Assembly: GCA_020633235.1 (NCBI GenBank) | Contig: JACKEA010000001.1 | Coordinates: 372,001 to 436,000, forward strand | DNA from: Polyangiaceae bacterium | GTDB lineage: Bacteria > Myxococcota_A > Polyangia > Polyangiales > Polyangiaceae | Direction of reading: 5' to 3' | DNA length: 64,000 nucleotides | Shown: positions 7,389-16,638 of the stretch, piece by piece | How the letters are laid out: every line of letters starts with the position of its first letter | Numbering within the stretch: position 1 is the stretch's first letter | Notes under the pieces: generated by a model | Database searches by the model: none | What the model saw: the letters and a program-made list of their open reading frames with translations, nothing else | Told to the model about the DNA's origin: nothing | Translations under genes and position numbers: made by a program

Positions 7389-9731
7389 TCAGTGGCGACG
7401 CCGAAGCCAGAGCAGCGCTCCCAGCAGTAGGCCACCGAAAGCGGCAGATCCCGGCGCCGCTGGGCCGCTGCGGCAGCCGCAGCTCGAGCGCTCGCTGTCC
7501 GTGGGCTCCGGCCCGCCGCGGAGGCCGCCATCGGCGCTGCGCATCACCGACGCGGGGCGCGGGCGCCGAGCGGGAAGCCCACGGAAGCTCGCCACGCCGA
7601 GCTCTCGGAGGAGCGGGGACGCGTCGTCCACTCGATCCAGGAGCCAGAGCATGTAGCGGATGTCCGAGCTGATGTTGCGGGAGCGCGCCTTGCTGTAGCC
7701 GAAGTCTCCGGCGATGTTCTCCCACACGCGGTCGAAGTTGAGGCCGACCAGCTCGCCGCGACCGTTGACGACGGGACTGCCGGAGTTGCCGCCGGTGGTG
7801 TCCGCGTTGGAGAGGAAGCAGAGCGGGAGATCCCCGAGCTCCGAGTCCGCCCAGAACGTGTTCTTCGCCTGCTCCGCCTTGTCGAGCACCTTCTGGGGCA
7901 ACGCGAAGGGCGCCTTGCCGGTCGCCTTCTCTACGGCGCCCATGAGCGTGGTCTGTGGCAGCGCGAGCAATCCGTCTTGGGGCTTGTAGCCGCCCACGGT
8001 AGCGACGCTGAGACGCAGCGTGCCGTTGGCGTCGGGATAGACGGGACCGCCGCGCTGAGCCTCGAGCATCTCGAAATACGTCGGCCCGACGCGCGCGAGC
8101 ACGCCGGTGTCGGTGCGCTCTTCGGCTTCCAGAGCCTCGATGGCGTCCGCGAGCTTCCGCGCCGCGACAAACAAGAAATCGGAAAAGGCATCCACCTCGC
8201 TGGGCTTGGCGTCGAAGAGCTTCTTGGCGCGCTCGGGGTTCTTCAGCGCAGACGCTGCGAGCTTGGGGGCCAGGGCTCGGGAAATGGCGGCCTCATTGGG
8301 GCCCGCGGCCAGGCTAGCCAGCGCCTGCAGCGGCGGATTCGTCTTCTTGGCACGCACCACGAGGGTGGCGAGCAGCGCGGCGTCCACCTCGGGATCGAAA
8401 TCCCGAAGACGGCGCTCCGCCGCTTTCCATAGCTCCGGCTCGTCCCGCGTCATGTAGCCGACGGCGCGCTCGATGTCCGGCTTCTGGCGCTCGCGGGCGA
8501 GACGCACGAGGTGAACGGCGAGGCCCATCAGGTTGCTGGCACGCGGAACGTTGTCGAGCAGCAGAGCGCGCGAGAAACGCTTCTCCCGCTCGGCGCTGAG
8601 AGCGGCGAGCTCGCCGAGCGCCTTGGCGCTGGCTTCGCGCCCGGGCTTCTTCGCCCACTCCGCCAGGGACGCGGCCTCTTGTTCGCGGCGCTCGGCGAGA
8701 CCGAGGCGCCGCAAACCTTCCAACATGCCCCGCGCGTTCTTCTCGCGATTGGCGACGCCCTTCTTCAGCGCGGCCACCTTGATCGCGACGGCGGGGCTTC
8801 GCTTCGCTTGCGCGGCCAGGAGCTCGAGCCACTCTCCGTACAGATCTACCGTGGCGGGGAGCACCTGCTCGAGCTGGCGCTTCACCTCCGTTGCCGGCAG
8901 GTAGCGAGCGGTGCGCACGGGGTAGCCGAACACCATCACCAGCTGACCGGGTCGCACACCCTCGGCGCTGACCCGCAGGTGCTCCGCCGGCGAGAAGGGG
9001 ACGTTGTCCTTCGAGTACTCCGCCGGCTTGCCGTCCTTGCCCACGTAGGCCCGAAGCAGGGCAAAATCACCGGAGTGGCGCGGCCACATCCAGTTGTCGA
9101 TCTCGCCGCCGTAGTCGCCGATGCCCGCAGGGGGCGCATACACCAGACGAATGTCCTCGAGCTCGAGGTACTCGCTGAGCTCGTAGCGCTTGCCCAGGTA
9201 GAAGTCGTTCACCTCGCAGTGGCGCCTCGCATCTTTCGTCTCACACGCGAGCACCAGCTCCTTCTTCTTCTTCTCGATCGCTTCCGCCCGAGAGCGATCG
9301 TCCGAGGCGCCCTTCAACGCGCTGACGACGTCTTGGGTCACGTCCTTCACGTGGCTCAAGACGCGTACGGTGTAGCCCTTGGCCGGTAGCTCGCCATCGA
9401 GCTTCTTCGCCAAGAAGCCGTTTGAAATGTAGTCGTGCTCGGGACTGCTCTGCCCCTGGATGGCGCGATAGGCGCAGTGATGGTTGGTGGCGATCAGGCC
9501 CTTTTCGGAGACGAACGCTCCGGTGCAGCCGGAAAGGTTCACTGCGGCGCGCATCAACCCGCCGCTCTCGTTCCACAGGTCCGCGGGGCCCAGCCGCAAG
9601 CCCAACCCTGCGAGGCGACCTTGATCCAGCTTGGAGATCTGGCTGGGCATCCATTGCCCTTCATCGGCGCGCACGCTGGCGGATACGAGGACGGCCGACA
9701 CGCAAGCCATGAAGAGGAGCGCGGGTTTCAT
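7389..9731 (-). CDS. S46-family dipeptidyl peptidase with MYXO-CTERM-like anchor
   Basis: 780 aa from the ATG at 9731, which has AAAGGA upstream. A signal peptide (residues 1-22, cleaved after VRA) directs export. Family S46 (DPP7/DPP11) motifs are present: LIATNHHCAYRAIQ near 79-92 with the catalytic His, and GNSGSPVVNGRGELVGLNFD near the C-terminal third with the nucleophile Ser. These enzymes release dipeptides from peptide N-termini, usually in the periplasm or at the surface. The last 32 residues have a Cys-Gly-Cys-Arg cluster, a hydrophobic stretch (FGGLLLGALLWL) and RRR, the layout of the myxobacterial C-terminal sorting signal, so the enzyme is probably surface-attached. It diverges from the TPR/PEGA-like gene. 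Confidence 0.92.
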   Translation of the reverse strand: MKPALLFMACVSAVLVSASVRADEGQWMPSQISKLDQGRLAGLGLRLGPADLWNESGGLMRAAVNLSGCTGAFVSEKGLIATNHHCAYRAIQGQSSPEHDYISNGFLAKKLDGELPAKGYTVRVLSHVKDVTQDVVSALKGASDDRSRAEAIEKKKKELVLACETKDARRHCEVNDFYLGKRYELSEYLELEDIRLVYAPPAGIGDYGGEIDNWMWPRHSGDFALLRAYVGKDGKPAEYSKDNVPFSPAEHLRVSAEGVRPGQLVMVFGYPVRTARYLPATEVKRQLEQVLPATVDLYGEWLELLAAQAKRSPAVAIKVAALKKGVANREKNARGMLEGLRRLGLAERREQEAASLAEWAKKPGREASAKALGELAALSAEREKRFSRALLLDNVPRASNLMGLAVHLVRLARERQKPDIERAVGYMTRDEPELWKAAERRLRDFDPEVDAALLATLVVRAKKTNPPLQALASLAAGPNEAAISRALAPKLAASALKNPERAKKLFDAKPSEVDAFSDFLFVAARKLADAIEALEAEERTDTGVLARVGPTYFEMLEAQRGGPVYPDANGTLRLSVATVGGYKPQDGLLALPQTTLMGAVEKATGKAPFALPQKVLDKAEQAKNTFWADSELGDLPLCFLSNADTTGGNSGSPVVNGRGELVGLNFDRVWENIAGDFGYSKARSRNISSDIRYMLWLLDRVDDASPLLRELGVASFRGLPARRPRPASVMRSADGGLRGGPEPTDSERSSCGCRSGPAAPGSAAFGGLLLGALLWLRRRH

Positions 9732-9816
9732 GGGTCGTCCTTTTGGTAGCGTCCTCGCTAACGCGTCGGTTGGCAAGTTGCAGTCGTCTCCAAAACCGAG
9801 GAAACTCGAGGACGAC

Positions 9817-10779
9817 ATGCGCTTCCTCGGCTCGACGTTGCTCGCGCTCTCGCTGGTGCTCGTGGCCGCTCCACCCGTGAGCGCGAAGCCCAGCGCTGAC
9901 GCGGTGGCCGCCAAGAAGGCCGTGGTGCAAGGCAAACGGGAAGAGCGGAAGAAGGACTGGGAAGCCGCTCGAGAAGCCTACGAGAAGGCGCTGGGGCTGG
10001 ACGACAAGCCCGCCACGCGTATTCGACTGGCCAAGGTGGAGGACAAGCTGGGCCACCTGATCGAAGCGGCGGACCAACTGCAGCAGGCGCTGAAGAGCAA
10101 GAAGCTGAAATGGGCAGAGCGGCGCGCCGCCAAGGTTCACCTGAAGAAGCTGGAGAAGCGCATCCCCACGCTGAATCTGGAAGTGCCCGCGAGCTTCGAG
10201 GGCCACGTGTGGGTGGACGACGAAGAGATTGGGCAGGGCGAGCTCGGCGAGCCGGTGGCGGTCAACCCCGGGACTCGGCAGGTTCGCGCGGAGGCAGACG
10301 GCTTTCTGCCTTACAAGGAGAGCTTCGAGGTCGCCGAGAGCGAGACGAAAGCGGTGACCATCCTGCTCACGGAGGCCCCGCCGGAAAAGCCCGAGCCCAA
10401 ACCTCAGGTGAAGGAAGACACCGAGTCGTCGAGCGCGAAGAAGACCCTCGGCTACGTGAGCCTCGCCGTGGGCGGTGCGGGGTTGGTGGTGGGAACCGCC
10501 ATGGGCTTGGCGGCGCGGTCCACGCGGAACGAGCTCGACAGCAGCTGCAAGAACGACGTGTGCAGCGAGAGTGAGCGCGACCTCTACGACAAGGGCAAGA
10601 CGCAGGCGAACATCGCCACCGCGGGCTTCGTGGTGGGCGGCATCGGGTTGGGCCTCGGTGCCTTCTTCCTGCTCACGGCGGATTCCGGCGAAGGGAAGAA
10701 GAACCCGACCGCCGAGGCGCGCACGCGGATCGTGCCGGTGCTTTCACCACGTCAGGTGGGCGTGGTCGGGCAGTTCTGA
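9817..10779 (+). CDS. Exported TPR/PEGA-like membrane protein
   Basis: 320 aa. A signal peptide covers residues 1-24. A helical, Lys-rich segment resembling one or two TPRs follows (DWEAAREAYEKALGLDDKP). Next comes a PEGA-like beta module (VWVDDEEIGQGELGEP...VNPGTRQVRAEADGFLPY) that may bind cell-wall material, and a Pro/Glu/Lys linker. Two hydrophobic helices separated by a Cys-containing loop (SSCKNDVCSESE) end the protein. This architecture is common and repeated many times in Polyangia genomes; the function is unknown. The start is set by the signal peptide and GAGGA upstream. The stop codon is immediately followed by the GTG of the aminotransferase gene, so the two are probably co-transcribed. 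Confidence 0.8.
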   Translation: MRFLGSTLLALSLVLVAAPPVSAKPSADAVAAKKAVVQGKREERKKDWEAAREAYEKALGLDDKPATRIRLAKVEDKLGHLIEAADQLQQALKSKKLKWAERRAAKVHLKKLEKRIPTLNLEVPASFEGHVWVDDEEIGQGELGEPVAVNPGTRQVRAEADGFLPYKESFEVAESETKAVTILLTEAPPEKPEPKPQVKEDTESSSAKKTLGYVSLAVGGAGLVVGTAMGLAARSTRNELDSSCKNDVCSESERDLYDKGKTQANIATAGFVVGGIGLGLGAFFLLTADSGEGKKNPTAEARTRIVPVLSPRQVGVVGQF

Positions 10780-11943
10780 GTGAGCACCGCGCGGCTGTCG
10801 GACCGGAGCCTGTTTCCGGACCTGGAGGCGAAGGTGTACGCGAACCACGCGGCGGTCTCGCCGCCGTCGGCGCCGGTGGTGGCGGCGGCCCAGCGCGCGC
10901 TTTCGGACGTGGCACGCCGCGGCGTCGGGGCGGTGCACGACTGGGTGGCGCAACGAACGCGGCTCAAGGGACGGCTCGCCGACCTGATCGGAATGCAGGC
11001 GGAGGACGTCGGGCTGGTGAGCAACACGACGCGCGGCGTGACCGACGTGGCGCTGTGCTTCCCCTGGCGATCGAAGGACCGCGTGGTGGTGTTCGCGGGG
11101 GAATTTCCGGCCAACGTGACGCCATGGCAGCGCGCCGCGGAGCTGTTCGACCTCGAGGTGCGCATGCTCTCCACGCGGAGCTTCGAAGAAGATCCGGAAG
11201 CGGGGCTCGCGGCGGTGCGGGCGGAGCTGGAAGGCGGCGCGCGGCTGGTGGCGGTGAGCGTGGTGGAGTTTTCCACCGGTTTGCGCATGCCGACCCAGGA
11301 GCTTGCGGCCCTCTGCCACGAGTACGGCGCGGAGCTGTTCGTCGACGCCATCCAGGCTCTCGGCGTCGTGCCCTTGAACATGCGCGAAGAAGGCATCGAT
11401 TACCTCACCTGCGGCAGTCACAAATGGCTGATGGGCCTCGAGGGCGCGGGCTTCGTGGCGATCGCGCCGGAGCGGGTGGCTGCGCTACGTCCGTACGTCG
11501 CGGGTTGGCTCAGCCACGAACAGCCGCTCGAGTTCCTGTTCTCCGGGGCCGGGCACCTGCGCTACGACCGACCGATCCGCAAGAGCGCCGACTTTTTGGA
11601 AGGTGGCGCCCAGAACGCCGTGGGGTTTGCGGCTCTGGAAGCGGCGGTGGAGCTCATCGCAGGGCTCGGCGTGCCCCAGGTGTTCGCTCACGTGAGCGCC
11701 TGGCTGGATGCGCTCGAGCCGGCGCTGGTGGAGCGCGGCTTTCAGAGCCGCAGGAGCGCACGCCCGGAGCAGCGCTCGGGCACCCTGAGCCTGCTTCCGC
11801 CCCCGGGCGTGGACGTGACGGCGCTGCATCAGCGCCTGACGGCCGCCGGAGTTTCCTGCTCCATGCCCGATGGCCTCCTACGCTTCTCGCCGCACTGGCC
11901 CAACGCCTCGAGCGAGATCGACGTGATCCTCAAGGCGCTGTGA
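10780..11943 (+). CDS. Class V aminotransferase (cysteine desulfurase/epimerase-like, PLP)
   Basis: 387 aa with a GTG start directly after the preceding stop. The PLP-binding Lys lies in CGSHKWLMGLEGAGF near residue 214, and the cofactor Asp in ELFVDAIQALG near 190. The N-terminal YANHAAVSPP motif, which replaces the usual YLNHA, and the fold order match the isopenicillin-N-epimerase/selenocysteine-lyase branch of the class V family. I cannot see the active-site Cys loop expected of a true NifS/IscS, so an epimerase, lyase or other PLP reaction is more likely than Fe-S cluster assembly. The last 14 bp overlap the convergent SDR gene. Confidence 0.85.
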   Translation: MSTARLSDRSLFPDLEAKVYANHAAVSPPSAPVVAAAQRALSDVARRGVGAVHDWVAQRTRLKGRLADLIGMQAEDVGLVSNTTRGVTDVALCFPWRSKDRVVVFAGEFPANVTPWQRAAELFDLEVRMLSTRSFEEDPEAGLAAVRAELEGGARLVAVSVVEFSTGLRMPTQELAALCHEYGAELFVDAIQALGVVPLNMREEGIDYLTCGSHKWLMGLEGAGFVAIAPERVAALRPYVAGWLSHEQPLEFLFSGAGHLRYDRPIRKSADFLEGGAQNAVGFAALEAAVELIAGLGVPQVFAHVSAWLDALEPALVERGFQSRRSARPEQRSGTLSLLPPPGVDVTALHQRLTAAGVSCSMPDGLLRFSPHWPNASSEIDVILKAL

Positions 11944-12769
11944 GCAGCGCGCGATAGCCATCGCGAAAGGACGGATGCAGGAGGCGATAGCCGCTTGCCT
12001 TGAGCAGAGCGTTCCGACAGCGCTTGTTGCTGAGGCTCCGTCGCCCGCCCTGAGCCTGTCCCGCGGGCTTCACCTGCGGCGGCGGCGCGCCGAGCTCCTG
12101 GGCCAACCACTCGATCATGGTGCGGCGATCTACCGGGTCGTCGTCCACGCCGAGATAGAGCGACTTTGGATTGTCCAGCGTGAGCAAGTGCGCCAGGGCG
12201 CCGGCGCAGTCGTCGCGATGAAACCGATTGGTGTACTCCGGCGGGCCGTCCGCCACCGAGGCGCGACCCTCGCGCACCAGGCCGAGCAGGCTCTGGCGTC
12301 CAGGTCCGTAGATGCCGCCGAGGCGGAGCACGACGCCCTCGGTGGCGCGCTCGAGAACCAGCGCCTCGGCCTCACGCAGGCGCTTGCCGGTGAAGTGGGA
12401 CGACTCGGCGGGCGAGCTCTCGTCCACCCAGCCGCCATCCGTCTGGGCGTACACGGCGGTGCTGGACGTGAACACCACTCGGGGCGCCGCGACCGCGGAC
12501 AGCAGATTCTCGAGGCCGGTGATGTACGCCTTCACGTAGTCGTCGTCGCTCGAGCTGTCCGCCGAGGCAGTGTAGGCGATGGCGTCGAAGGGCCCTTCCA
12601 GCGCTCTCAGGCTCGCTGGGTCGCTCAGATCCGCCGCCACCGCCCTGAGCGGAGCCGGCACCAGCTCGGCGCGGCGCCGGAGGGCGACCACCTGCATGCC
12701 CGCCGCGGCCAGCGACCGGCCCAGCTCGATTCCGACGTATCCCGCTCCCGCAATCAGCACGCGGCCCAT
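11930..12769 (-). CDS. NAD(P)-dependent epimerase/dehydratase-like SDR (YeeZ-type)
   Basis: 279 aa. The N-terminal Rossmann motif is VLIAGAGYVGIELG (residues 4-17). An extended-SDR-like core has VVFTSSTAVYAQ, DESSP, FTGKRLREAE and VLRLGGIYGPGR. The spacing and size fit the atypical SDR group typified by E. coli YeeZ rather than classical sugar epimerases. The substrate is unknown. The gene stands between two plus-strand genes and overlaps the end of the aminotransferase gene by 14 bp. The 53 bp upstream are shared with the acyltransferase start. Confidence 0.82.
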   Translation of the reverse strand: MGRVLIAGAGYVGIELGRSLAAAGMQVVALRRRAELVPAPLRAVAADLSDPASLRALEGPFDAIAYTASADSSSDDDYVKAYITGLENLLSAVAAPRVVFTSSTAVYAQTDGGWVDESSPAESSHFTGKRLREAEALVLERATEGVVLRLGGIYGPGRQSLLGLVREGRASVADGPPEYTNRFHRDDCAGALAHLLTLDNPKSLYLGVDDDPVDRRTMIEWLAQELGAPPPQVKPAGQAQGGRRSLSNKRCRNALLKASGYRLLHPSFRDGYRALLTAP

Positions 12770-12822
12770 GCGGCGCAGGGTGCCATCCTCGCCCGGCGAC
12801 GACCAGTGTAGACTCGGCGCCG

Positions 12823-13626
12823 TTGTCTGCCCTCGTCCTTCCGGAAGTCGAAGAGCGCCTCGCTCGCCTGGAGCTCCCGTTCAATCGGGATGGTCTCGAT
12901 CCCTATGGCGTTTCGCGAGAGCATCTCGGTCGCATCTTTTCCGCGCTGTACCCCTTCTACCGTCATTACTTCCGCTGCACCGTGCACGGGGCGGAGCACA
13001 TTCCGGCGCGGGGTCGCGCCATGCTCGTCGGCAATCACTCTGGTGGCTATGCCATCGACGGCGCCATGGTGATCGCGTCGTGCTTCTTCGAGCTCGATCC
13101 CCCGCGCCTCGCTCAGGGCATGGTGGAGAAGTTCTTGATGCGCATGCCCTTCGTGGCGCAGTGGACCAGCATGGCGGGGCAGGTCACGGGCTTGCCGGAG
13201 CACGCAGTTCGGCTGCTCGAAGACGAACGCTTGCTGATGGTGTTTCCCGAAGGCGCGCGGGGCACCGCGAAGCTCTATACGGAGCGCTACTCCTTGGTGC
13301 GCTTCGGGACGGGCTTCATGCGGCTGGCGCTGGAGACCCGAACGCCCATCGTTCCCGTCGCCTTCTTGGGCGGCGGAGAGGCCGTGCCCACGGTGACGAA
13401 TCTGGAGCGCATCGGGCGCCTCCTGAACGTGCCCTACGTCCCCGTTACGCCATACCTGCTTCCGGTGCCGCTGCCCGTTCACGTGGAGCTCCACTACGGC
13501 GAGCCCATGATGCTGGAGGGCACCGGCAACGAGGACGACACCGAGATCCTGCAAAAGGTGAACGACGTGAAACAGCGCATCAGCGACCTCATCGATCGCG
13601 GGCGCAGGAGCTACGAGCCGACATGA
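12823..13626 (+). CDS. PlsC-like phospholipid/glycerolipid acyltransferase
   Basis: 267 aa, TTG start. The acyltransferase block is MLVGNHSGGYAID near residues 67-79, and VFPEGARG lies near 140, corresponding to the NHxSxxD and FPEGtR motifs of the LPLAT superfamily. The spacing from His to Asp is longer than in canonical HX4D PlsC and resembles the MGAT-like branch. It would transfer an acyl chain to a lysolipid or glycerolipid at the inner face of the membrane. The stop codon overlaps the ATG of the next SDR gene (ATGA), so the two are translated together and may act in one lipid pathway. Confidence 0.82.
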   Translation: MSALVLPEVEERLARLELPFNRDGLDPYGVSREHLGRIFSALYPFYRHYFRCTVHGAEHIPARGRAMLVGNHSGGYAIDGAMVIASCFFELDPPRLAQGMVEKFLMRMPFVAQWTSMAGQVTGLPEHAVRLLEDERLLMVFPEGARGTAKLYTERYSLVRFGTGFMRLALETRTPIVPVAFLGGGEAVPTVTNLERIGRLLNVPYVPVTPYLLPVPLPVHVELHYGEPMMLEGTGNEDDTEILQKVNDVKQRISDLIDRGRRSYEPT

Positions 13627-14546
13627 AGGTTCTGGTCACCGGCATTTCCGGCAAGATCGGGCGTCTGGTCGCTGGGCGGCTCTTGGCCGCGCATCACCAG
13701 GTGGTGGGCATCGACCGGCGGCCGTGGCTCGACGCGCCAGACGGCGTGATCGTGACGGAGACGGACATTCGCAAGCGCGCCGCGGAAGACGTATTCCGCA
13801 CGGAGCGGCCGGACGCGGTGATCCACATGGCCACCGTCACGCACCTCACCGCTCACAGCGAGGATCGCTATCGCATCAACCTGGGTGGCACCAAGGCGGT
13901 GTTCGACTTCTGTCACCGCTACGGCGTGAAGCAGGCCATCTTCGTGGGGCGTCACACGTACTACGGCGCCGCGTCGGACTCGCCCCTGTATCACACCGAA
14001 GACGAGCCTCCGCTGGCGTTGGAGACGTTTCCCGAGCTGGCGGATCTGGTCGCCGCCGATCTGTTCGCGGGCACCGCGCTGTGGCGCTATCCCGAGATCG
14101 ACACCTCTGTGCTGCGCATCGTCTACACCCTGGGTGCTTCGCGCTCCGGGACCTTGGCGGCGTTCCTGCACGGGCCACGGGTGCCCATGATCTTGGGCTA
14201 CGACCCACTGTTCCAGTTCATGCACGAGGACGACGTGGCGCGGGCCATCGTCACGGCGCTGTCGGCGCGCCTGCGTGGCGTGTACAACGTGGCCGGGCCG
14301 CAGCCGCTCCCCCTCTCGCTGCTCGTTCGCGAGGCGGGGCACTCGCCGGTGCTGGTGCCGGAGCCGGTGTTTCGCCTCGTGATAGGCCGCTTCGGGCTAC
14401 CGCGACTGCCGCCGGGGGCGCTGGCGCACATCAAGTATCCCGTCGTGATCGACGGCAAGAGCTTCCGCGCGGCGACGTCCTTCGAGCACGCCTACGACGA
14501 GTACGCGACCATTCGCGAGTTCGCGGACAAGATTCGCGCGAGCTGA
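13623..14546 (+). CDS. NAD-dependent epimerase (extended SDR), lipid-associated operon
   Basis: 307 aa from the ATG at 13623, which overlaps the acyltransferase stop. The Rossmann motif is LVTGISGKIGRLVAGRLL (residues 4-21). Other SDR features are AVIHMATVTHL, a central FVGRHTYYGAAS where most epimerases have SSxxVYG, and a C-terminal NVAGPQPLPLS. The usual YxxxK pair is not obvious. The pairing with an acyltransferase suggests sugar or sterol/lipid modification, but the substrate is not readable. A longer reading frame open from 12579 is not supported because it overlaps the acyltransferase throughout. Confidence 0.82.
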   Translation: MKVLVTGISGKIGRLVAGRLLAAHHQVVGIDRRPWLDAPDGVIVTETDIRKRAAEDVFRTERPDAVIHMATVTHLTAHSEDRYRINLGGTKAVFDFCHRYGVKQAIFVGRHTYYGAASDSPLYHTEDEPPLALETFPELADLVAADLFAGTALWRYPEIDTSVLRIVYTLGASRSGTLAAFLHGPRVPMILGYDPLFQFMHEDDVARAIVTALSARLRGVYNVAGPQPLPLSLLVREAGHSPVLVPEPVFRLVIGRFGLPRLPPGALAHIKYPVVIDGKSFRAATSFEHAYDEYATIREFADKIRAS

Positions 14547-14548
14547 AG

Positions 14549-16060
14549 CTACGCCGCCATGCGCGCGAGCTCGATGCGCTCTGCCACGCGGGTGGCCAGC
14601 GCCATGATCGTGATCTGCGGGTTCACGCCGATGGCCGTCGGGAACAAGCTGGCGTCCGCGACGTAGCAGCCCGGCAGGTCCCACACCTCGCCCTGCAGGT
14701 TCACGACGGAGCTCTCCGGACGGGCGCCCATGCGGGCGGTGCCCATGAGGTGCGGCGTGAACAGCTCCAGCGTGCTGGGGTTCTTCTGCAGCTCGTCGAT
14801 CTTGGCGAGGTCGTCCGGACCGTTGGCCACCGGCTGATTGAAGAACGGCAGCATCACCTTCTCTGCGCCCATCTCGAAGTGCATGCCTGCGAGGAGCTTC
14901 ACGCCACGGAGGAAGCGGCGGTGATCCAGGGGCGTGATGTCGTAGCGCACGTAGGGCATGCCGAAGAGACCGCGGCTCACGCGGCCGGAGCTCGAGTCCT
15001 CCACCAGCACGCCGGAGAGGACCATCTGGTTGTAGCGCTGCATCAGCTCCCAAGCGCCCTGACCGTGGAACGGCAGGTAGGCCGCCAGCACCCCAGGGGC
15101 GACGAAGTTCTCCGCCATCAGGATGCCGTCCTCGTGAAACTCGCGGATCTGCGTGTTCTGGCTCACGCCCTTCCAGCCCTGCACCTCGTGGGGGTAGACG
15201 GCCAGCACCTTGGCGTTGGGGTGGCACAGGAAGTTCTTGCCGAGCTGGCCGCTCGGACGCCCGAGCTTGTGGCGCAGCAGCAAGAGCGGCGTCTGCACGG
15301 CGCCGCAGGCGATCACGACGGCGCGCGCGCGCACCACCACCTTTCGGTCGCCCTTGCGCGTGTGCGGATTGACCGCCTGACCGACGATGCCCACGGCGCG
15401 GCCGCCCTCGATCAAGAGCTTTTCCACGCGCACCTCGGTGAGGCAGTGGGCGCCGGCGGCCATCGCCCGCGGCATGTAGCTCACCAGGGTGGACTGCTTG
15501 GCGCCCGTGGGGCAGCCCAGCGCACAGTTGTTGGCGCCCACGCACGCCGCCTGGTTTCTGCGATTGACGGTATAGCGCCAGCCCATCTTCTTGGCGCCGT
15601 CCGTCATGATGCGGCTGTCCTCGCCGATGCTCTCGTCCGACTGGTACTTGGCGCTGACACGCTCTTCCACGCGCTCGAACAAGGGTTCCATGGCGCCGAC
15701 GCTCAGGTCCGCCCCGGACTCCTTCTGCCACTCCGCGAGCACGCGATCCGGAGTGCGGTACGCCATGCCGCCGTTGATCACCGTGCTGCCGCCCACGGCA
15801 CGCCCTTCCACGTAGGGGATGGGCGGATTGCCCATGATGATGGTGGCCGCTGCGTCGCGGTACAGCCGCGGAATGCTCTCACCGGTGTACGGATTGAAGC
15901 TGTCCGTCGGGATCCAGCTGCCCTCTTCCACGAACATCACGTTCTTGCCGGCCTCCGCCAGCTCGGTGCCCACCACGGCGCCGCCCGCGCCGGTGCCCAC
16001 CACCACGACGTCCGCCTGAAACTCGCTCTGGCCCTCGTAATCGACGTACTTCAGGATCAT
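14549..16060 (-). CDS. GMC-family flavoprotein oxidoreductase
   Basis: 503 aa from the ATG at 16060, chosen because AAGGGGG lies 5 nt upstream; a TTG at 16075 overlapping the preceding stop is an alternative. The FAD Rossmann motif VVVGTGAGGAVVGTELAEAG is near residues 19-38. A second GMC signature (GRAVGGSTVINGGMAYRTP) follows. The C-terminal GMC block has HLMGTARMG with the putative active-site His and GVNPQITIMALA with the paired Asn. A Cys cluster (CVGANNCALGCPTGAKQS) resembles that of long-chain alcohol and sterol oxidases. It probably oxidises a hydrophobic alcohol or sterol. It is the last gene of a three-gene operon under a FadR-type regulator. Confidence 0.88.
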   Translation of the reverse strand: MILKYVDYEGQSEFQADVVVVGTGAGGAVVGTELAEAGKNVMFVEEGSWIPTDSFNPYTGESIPRLYRDAAATIIMGNPPIPYVEGRAVGGSTVINGGMAYRTPDRVLAEWQKESGADLSVGAMEPLFERVEERVSAKYQSDESIGEDSRIMTDGAKKMGWRYTVNRRNQAACVGANNCALGCPTGAKQSTLVSYMPRAMAAGAHCLTEVRVEKLLIEGGRAVGIVGQAVNPHTRKGDRKVVVRARAVVIACGAVQTPLLLLRHKLGRPSGQLGKNFLCHPNAKVLAVYPHEVQGWKGVSQNTQIREFHEDGILMAENFVAPGVLAAYLPFHGQGAWELMQRYNQMVLSGVLVEDSSSGRVSRGLFGMPYVRYDITPLDHRRFLRGVKLLAGMHFEMGAEKVMLPFFNQPVANGPDDLAKIDELQKNPSTLELFTPHLMGTARMGARPESSVVNLQGEVWDLPGCYVADASLFPTAIGVNPQITIMALATRVAERIELARMAA

Positions 16061-16071
16061 GACTGCCCCCT

Positions 16072-16638
16072 TCAACCCGCCTTGGCGTGTGCCGGCCTCA
16101 AGAGACTCTGACGCCGAACGATGCGCTCACGCATGAAGGGCACCGGCGCGTACTGCATCGCCTGGTGCACTTCTTCCTGATCGAAGTACGCGCTGAGGGT
16201 CACACCGCGCAGGGCGACCACCAGCATGCGGAGGAAGCTGTAACGCCCATGCACCATCTCCGAGAGCAGCTTGCCGCCGTCTTCCTTCGTGAGCGTGTGG
16301 AAGCGGCCGAAGCGATACAAGAGGAGCAGCGGTGCCCACTCCAAGATCAGGATGCTCAGCCACAGGCCGCGGGCCGCCAAGAAGTGCATGTACGGCATCC
16401 AAGATCGGATGCTGTGCTCGATGCGATCCACCATCTCCTCTCCGCTGGGCGCCGGAGGCGGTGGGAGCATGGCGGTGATCAGGGCGCGCAGCGCTCGGCG
16501 CGCGCCCTTGCCCATGCGGTAGGGTTCCGCCAGCTGCCAGGAGTCTTCGGGGTGGCGACGGAGCGCGGGCGCGGAGCTTTCCACGGGCAGCGCAAGTCGG
16601 GTGTGCGAGCTCTCGGCGGCGGGCGGAATCGAGGTCAT
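16072..16638 (-). CDS. Small membrane-associated partner of GMC oxidoreductase (unrecognised)
   Basis: 188 aa. I do not recognise a named family. It has a Pro/Ser-rich N-terminus, a basic region (MGKGARRALRALITAMLP), and one strongly hydrophobic segment (GLWLSILILEWAPLLLLY near 94-111), so it probably sits in or on the membrane. The ATG at 16638 overlaps the regulator stop, and its own stop lies 11 nt before the oxidoreductase ATG. Position and size suggest a small subunit or chaperone that holds the GMC enzyme at the membrane or accepts its electrons, by analogy to other two-subunit GMC dehydrogenases. This is inference from gene order only. Confidence 0.7.
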   Translation of the reverse strand: MTSIPPAAESSHTRLALPVESSAPALRRHPEDSWQLAEPYRMGKGARRALRALITAMLPPPPAPSGEEMVDRIEHSIRSWMPYMHFLAARGLWLSILILEWAPLLLLYRFGRFHTLTKEDGGKLLSEMVHGRYSFLRMLVVALRGVTLSAYFDQEEVHQAMQYAPVPFMRERIVRRQSLLRPAHAKAG

